Made by a program: the position numbers and the translations under genes
Shown here: positions 60,019-64,000 of the stretch, one piece after another
Numbering within the stretch: position 1 is the stretch's first letter
Layout of the letters: each line of letters starts with the position of its first letter
Assembly: GCA_039105265.1 (NCBI GenBank)
Contig: JAPFFF010000027.1
Span: 372,001 to 436,000, forward strand
Direction: 5' to 3'
Length of the DNA stretch: 64,000 nucleotides
DNA from: Tritrichomonas musculus
Lineage: Eukaryota > Parabasalia > Tritrichomonadida > Tritrichomonadidae
The notes under the pieces: generated by a model
Database searches by the model: none
What the model was told of the DNA's origin: nothing
What the model saw: the letters and a program-made list of their open reading frames with translations, nothing else

Positions 60019-63000
60019 TTAAATTGGATTATTAAAATATTGGGTAATATCTCCTTCTTCATAGTCTGTTTTGATACATCTCTCGAATTTTTTTCTTGTC
60101 GATACGGTCATATTTTTATTCATTTCGAAGCAAGGTTGTCCTTTTGTTAGGTCGAACGTGATGGAATTTCCGTTATATAGTGTTTCATAAAGCTTCATAA
60201 CATCTCCTTGAAACTCTTCATTGAATTTATATTTGATAGAATTCTGAGTTAGTCCCTTGCCTCGTATCATATAGTCAATATCTCCAGTAGAATCTTGCAG
60301 TTTATCTACATACATTTTCTTCATCAAGAAGAATGATTCAATAGATTCAGGCATCTCATTGTGGCCGTTTATTTCTGGGAAATCTGAATGGAATTGTCCT
60401 AAATTTTTCCCGATAAGTTCGCGGTTATATTTCTCGCGGAAGGCCTTTTCGAGTTTCGGTAAATCGGCAGATTCTATATGCATACTATCAGTATCTTGGT
60501 AATAAATATGGCATCCTATGTCGAAAGCAAGACACATGACTTCATTCATTATTCTCTTGGACATTGACAAAACTTGGATGCCTAATAGGGAGAAATTGAA
60601 GTGATTATCTATTTGTTTGAGGGTCTTTATTGCATGGATGTCAGAGTTGTTTAACTGAATATCTTCGACAATTTTGTTATAGTTTTTTGCCCAATATTTA
60701 TCGAGTTCATCTCCTTCGTGAAGATATTTGTAGTCTTTATCTACTGGCCTCTCTATTGTTTTGCCGTAGCAGGAATTCATGATGAGTTTGTAGAGATTTT
60801 GCAAAGGATTCTTCTGCTTCTTATATTCGAGTCTTTTATCGAATATCTCTCTGATACATTCTTGAATACGATAATCTTTCTTTCCGTCCCAGTAATATCC
60901 TCTCAAAATATTGAATTCTATTTGCTGAAACTCAATAAAATCTTCCAAAGTAATATTATCAACAACTATTTTAATGGTTTGATTTTCGGACAAATAGTCG
61001 TTATTCCTGTTTAGGCCGTCAATTTTTTGAACGATTAACGGAAATGCATAATGTTTGTTGATTTTTGTTATTTCGATTTCGACAATGTATGCGGATTGTT
61101 GAGAGAGGAAATTATAGTTGAGTTGGTCATTCTATATTACCTTTGGACGTCCTTCAACTGTGTATAATCTACTCATTGCGGAAGGATATAATGATACTAC
61201 ATCAAAATCGCAGAGATTCTTCTTGACATGCCATTTCTTGTTATATGCCGTCATACATCTACCTCCATATATCGCCTTTGAGCAAAAATATCTCACATGA
61301 CCGCCTAATTTATAGAGATTTTGATTGGGATAATAGACTCTTTGATTGAAGACTTCGTTTGCGAGAGACGATATGCTGATGAAATTAAATGGGTCGACTT
61401 TGAAGTCTTTGATGAATCCTTCACGCAGTTTATTGAATCCGATTCTGAGGATATTAACGTCTTGCTGGCAGTAAAATTCTGCATATTTCCACATGTCAAA
61501 ATGGTTTTCGTCTATTCGGCAGCCAGATATTTTATCGATATTGGTGTTGAATAAATTGTAGTCTTCATCGGTCCATATTTTGTCTTCATTTTCTCCTGCT
61601 TCACCAATTGTGCCAATGTTAGTTTGGAGGCGATCAAGAGGATAATATTTGTATGGAAATATCTCTTTTTGTATGCCAGGAATGTCAAACATTGAGGGTA
61701 ATTGAGATAATTTGCAGGAAAGAATTGGTAAAGAGTCTTTGAGATGAATTGTTTTGTTGAGATATTTTATATCAGCCTTCATTGTTTTTGTGCCTTTGAT
61801 GATGGATTTGGCTAGTCCGAAAGAGGCCATCATTTTGATATCATACGCTAAATTGTGGAAATAAACGACTGCATCATCTGGTAAATAATCTAGTAATTGT
61901 TTGTTGCAGTCTTCTCCTCGGAAAGTTTTATTGACACGGCCTGTTCTATTCTGTAAGACACAGAGGAAAGGTTTGTGGATTTCTGATGATGTATCTGCTT
62001 CAAAATCGGCATACCAATATGTTTTGTTGTCAGTTTGGAGTAGTTTCTTTTTATCCTCTTTTATTAGTTTCGTGCATTGTTCTTCGTTATATTCGAGGTC
62101 GATAAGGTCAATATCGTCGATTACTTCTTTGTAGAAAACTGTGTTGAGGACCTTATATTGACCGAATGTGATTGGGACAAAGAAGTTGTTTTTCATGAGA
62201 GTTCGAACCAAATTTGATGATGTCATGAAGTGTCTCGCAGGGCGCCAGTGGTCTACGTTGTATTCTTTATTGTATTTGTCTTCTGAACAGTCAAGGAGGT
62301 GGTTGATATAATACGTGCTGAAAGGAGTAATTTCCTCAAGAAAATAGTGCTTATTGAAGACATTCATTGTATGAGTTCTTGTTGGGTCAGCATTTTCTAT
62401 ACCTAAATAACTCTTTTTTGAACCATCTTTTTGGGACCTAACTGTTTGTTTTTTGCATTTTGAATCTTCATCAATGAATGATAATTTGACATGAATTTTG
62501 AACTCTGTACATAAATTATTCAATGCTTTTTGGGAGAGATATCTTGAATTAATTCTTAGGCGCATTTTGTTTAGTGTATCGTCATCATAGCATCCAGTTT
62601 GTTGAAGGGCATAGATGAAACAGCAATCGTCCAATTCCTTTCTTTGTTTGCCTTTTTTGTCCACGAGAGATGTGAAAATCTGTAATTTCTTGAGATATTT
62701 TGAGACATTTGATGGGCAGTTTTCATGTACCAAATATTGAAAGAAACTTCCTCCAACGTCATTTTTTGCCTTAATATTCTGAAATTCACAAAAGCGAACT
62801 GCTTCAAAGAGGCTCCATTCGGGTATTTTTTCGGCTCCATTCTCATAAAAATATTCTGGGACAACATTCTCTATATCGAAGATGAAGTGTTTTTCTGTCA
62901 GATTTTCCATTAATTTGTTGTATATTTCAGGAGTTAATTGATAAGAATGCCATTGACTTTTGATTTTGAAAGCGAGTTTGTATTTGGAGATAATGGGTAA

Positions 63001-63498
63001 AGAATCTATATATTCTTCAAAGAATTCCTTCAATTTGGGAAGCAATAAGAGTCTGCCGTCCTTATCTAATCTCTCAAAGTCGATTTGCCATTTTTTAGGG
63101 GAGTATTCTAATTTTTCCATTATTTGATTCACGATTTCTTGTTGCGAGTTGTTTTCCGTTTTGAGAGGTTGTTCAGCTTGTTTGGGTTCTTCTTCTTGTT
63201 TGGGTTGTTGCGCAGGGGTGTTGTTCTTGCCTTTAAAATACCAGTACATAGCATCATAGTTGTCTAAATCTCCATCATACCCTTCTTGTCTGGCACATTC
63301 TCGGATGTCATAATAGAATTCCTCTTGTGAGTTCCAATAATATGAAAAGTCGTGTTGTAGTTTCTCGTTTATTATTAATTCAAATAGTTCTTGTAATTTT
63401 TCGGGAGTAGCTTCGGAGAGTCTCATTTTTGCAATGAAGATAAAAAATAAAAAATATAAAAAATTTATACCTCTTATCGTGGATGAGAAAATTTCCAA
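60019..63498 (-). pseudogene. Polinton protein-primed DNA polymerase B (broken)
   Basis: About 3.5 kb on the minus strand. The N-terminal third is a long lineage-specific extension including a Gln/Glu/Pro-rich low-complexity stretch (about 63160-63230). It is followed by the 3'-5' exonuclease signatures YWYADFEADT and YFHNLAYDIK, the polymerase motif A segment DFDVVSLYPSAM and, further on, motif C YQDTDSMHI. This is the family B, protein-primed polymerase (DNA_pol_B_2) that Polintons use to replicate from their terminal repeats. About one break is present. The gene is otherwise close to family length and well preserved compared with the fossil copy at 26.3 kb. Confidence 0.9.
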
Positions 63499-64000
63499 AA
63501 AATATTTTTTTCAAAAAAGTTGAAACAACTCGTTAGGTCCGAAATCGGGACTTTATTAGCGAGTATGACAAACATCTTTTTGAACCCAAATTGTTGAGTG
63601 AAAATAGGGGGGTCAAGTATGGGGATACTTAAGAAGTTGTTGGACGACTTTTTGAGTCAAAAAAGGGCTAAAATGAGGTGTTTGAGACCCAAAAAAGTGC
63701 CTAAAATAAGGTGTTTTCAAAGGGTTTGTCAGGAGTTTGGACCGGAGGTCGAAAATCATGACAAACATATACTACTAATATCAGTACAACGTAATACCAT
63801 ACCCCAAAATGAACAAAATAATAGCAGAAATGTACATGAAAAAATTTTATGTGATTATTGCTAATTTCATTTTTTTATATATACTGATAAAATGAAAAAA
63901 CATCAAAAGCATATTTTAGTTGCTACGAAATCATTTTTTTAAAAAGTATCTCTATTTTTAATGACTTAAGATATATTTTCTTTTTCCTTTGCTAACTTTT
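63499..64000. other. Polinton right-end region and flank
   Basis: Non-coding DNA of raised GC to about 63850, then AT-rich flank. It holds a direct repeat (CTAAAATGAGGTGTTT near 63669 and CTAAAATAAGGTGTTT near 63700). The candidate terminal-repeat match to the left end lies at 63787-63831. A short open frame at 63598-63864 has no ATG near its start and no recognisable domain, and is probably chance. Confidence 0.5.

Larger units (their letters stand above)
50470..63850. mobile_element. Polinton/Maverick-like element, about 13.4 kb
   Basis: A contiguous gene block with higher GC than its surroundings. It carries a probable major capsid gene, HNH nuclease, two fibre-like genes, small unknown genes, a retrovirus-type integrase and a protein-primed family B DNA polymerase. 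An imperfect inverted match near the outer limits (50480-50522 with 63787-63831; shared CAACGTA and AATAGCAG words) is a candidate for terminal inverted repeats. No FtsK-type packaging ATPase or Ulp1-like protease was recognised. Most genes are open. I estimate about three breaks in total, so it is inactive as it stands but much younger than the fossil at 26.3-29.4 kb. The exact ends and the target duplication are not resolved. Confidence 0.85.

Noticed and set aside
63598-63864. Open frame in the Polinton right-end region
   Set aside because: No proper start and no domain; it overlaps direct repeats and the candidate terminal repeat.

Overview
The window reads as nuclear DNA of a parabasalid protist of the trichomonad type. 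Genes are intronless and embedded in very AT-rich spacers full of homopolymer tracts. The gene content is characteristic of trichomonads: BspA-like leucine-rich-repeat proteins with BTB-like heads, kinase-LRR and kinase-Sel1 fusions, an ankyrin protein, a very large multi-pass class III nucleotide cyclase, and Polinton/Maverick DNA. The strong AT bias suggests a Tritrichomonas foetus-like genome more than Trichomonas vaginalis, but this is an inference from style; no species marker was checked.

Layout. 1-4.1 kb: the tail of an unrecognised gene, a BspA-like LRR protein and a membrane coiled-coil protein. 4.1-6.8 kb: repeat-rich spacer with a dispersed repeat, two tandem arrays and a TTAA-flanked inverted-repeat element. 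6.8-20 kb: a SAPS-like gene, tRNA-Met(CAT), a bacterial-type YeiH/UPF0324 membrane protein, a 2520-residue kinase-LRR protein and an ankyrin protein. 20-25.9 kb: a GC-rich island and a decayed DNA-transposase gene split by a nested 1451-bp element with an 8-bp target duplication. 26.3-29.4 kb: a heavily decayed Polinton fossil (PolB facing integrase). 29.9-39.4 kb: a 1311-residue kinase-Sel1 protein, two host-type pseudogenes, a BTB/coiled-coil/LRR protein and a small coiled-coil protein. 39.6-44.3 kb: the cyclase. 44.3-50.4 kb: transposon graveyard with a second TTAA-flanked element, an inverted-repeat MITE, and a hAT-type transposase fossil split by a 905-bp element with an 8-bp target duplication. 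50.5-63.9 kb: a Polinton-like element with few breaks, carrying a probable capsid gene, HNH nuclease, fibre-like genes, small unknown genes, integrase and protein-primed DNA polymerase.

How the genes fit together. The host genes look like a surface, sensing and signalling repertoire: LRR proteins, kinases fused to solute- or partner-binding repeat arrays, and a receptor-like cyclase. They are scattered on both strands with no operon-like logic. The spacers are built mainly from layered mobile DNA. Two nested insertions can be resolved to the base, because the host transposase reading frame resumes across one copy of the target duplication. This gives a relative chronology: the hAT and P-like transposases are older than the MITE insertions, and the Polinton sits against the hAT fossil.
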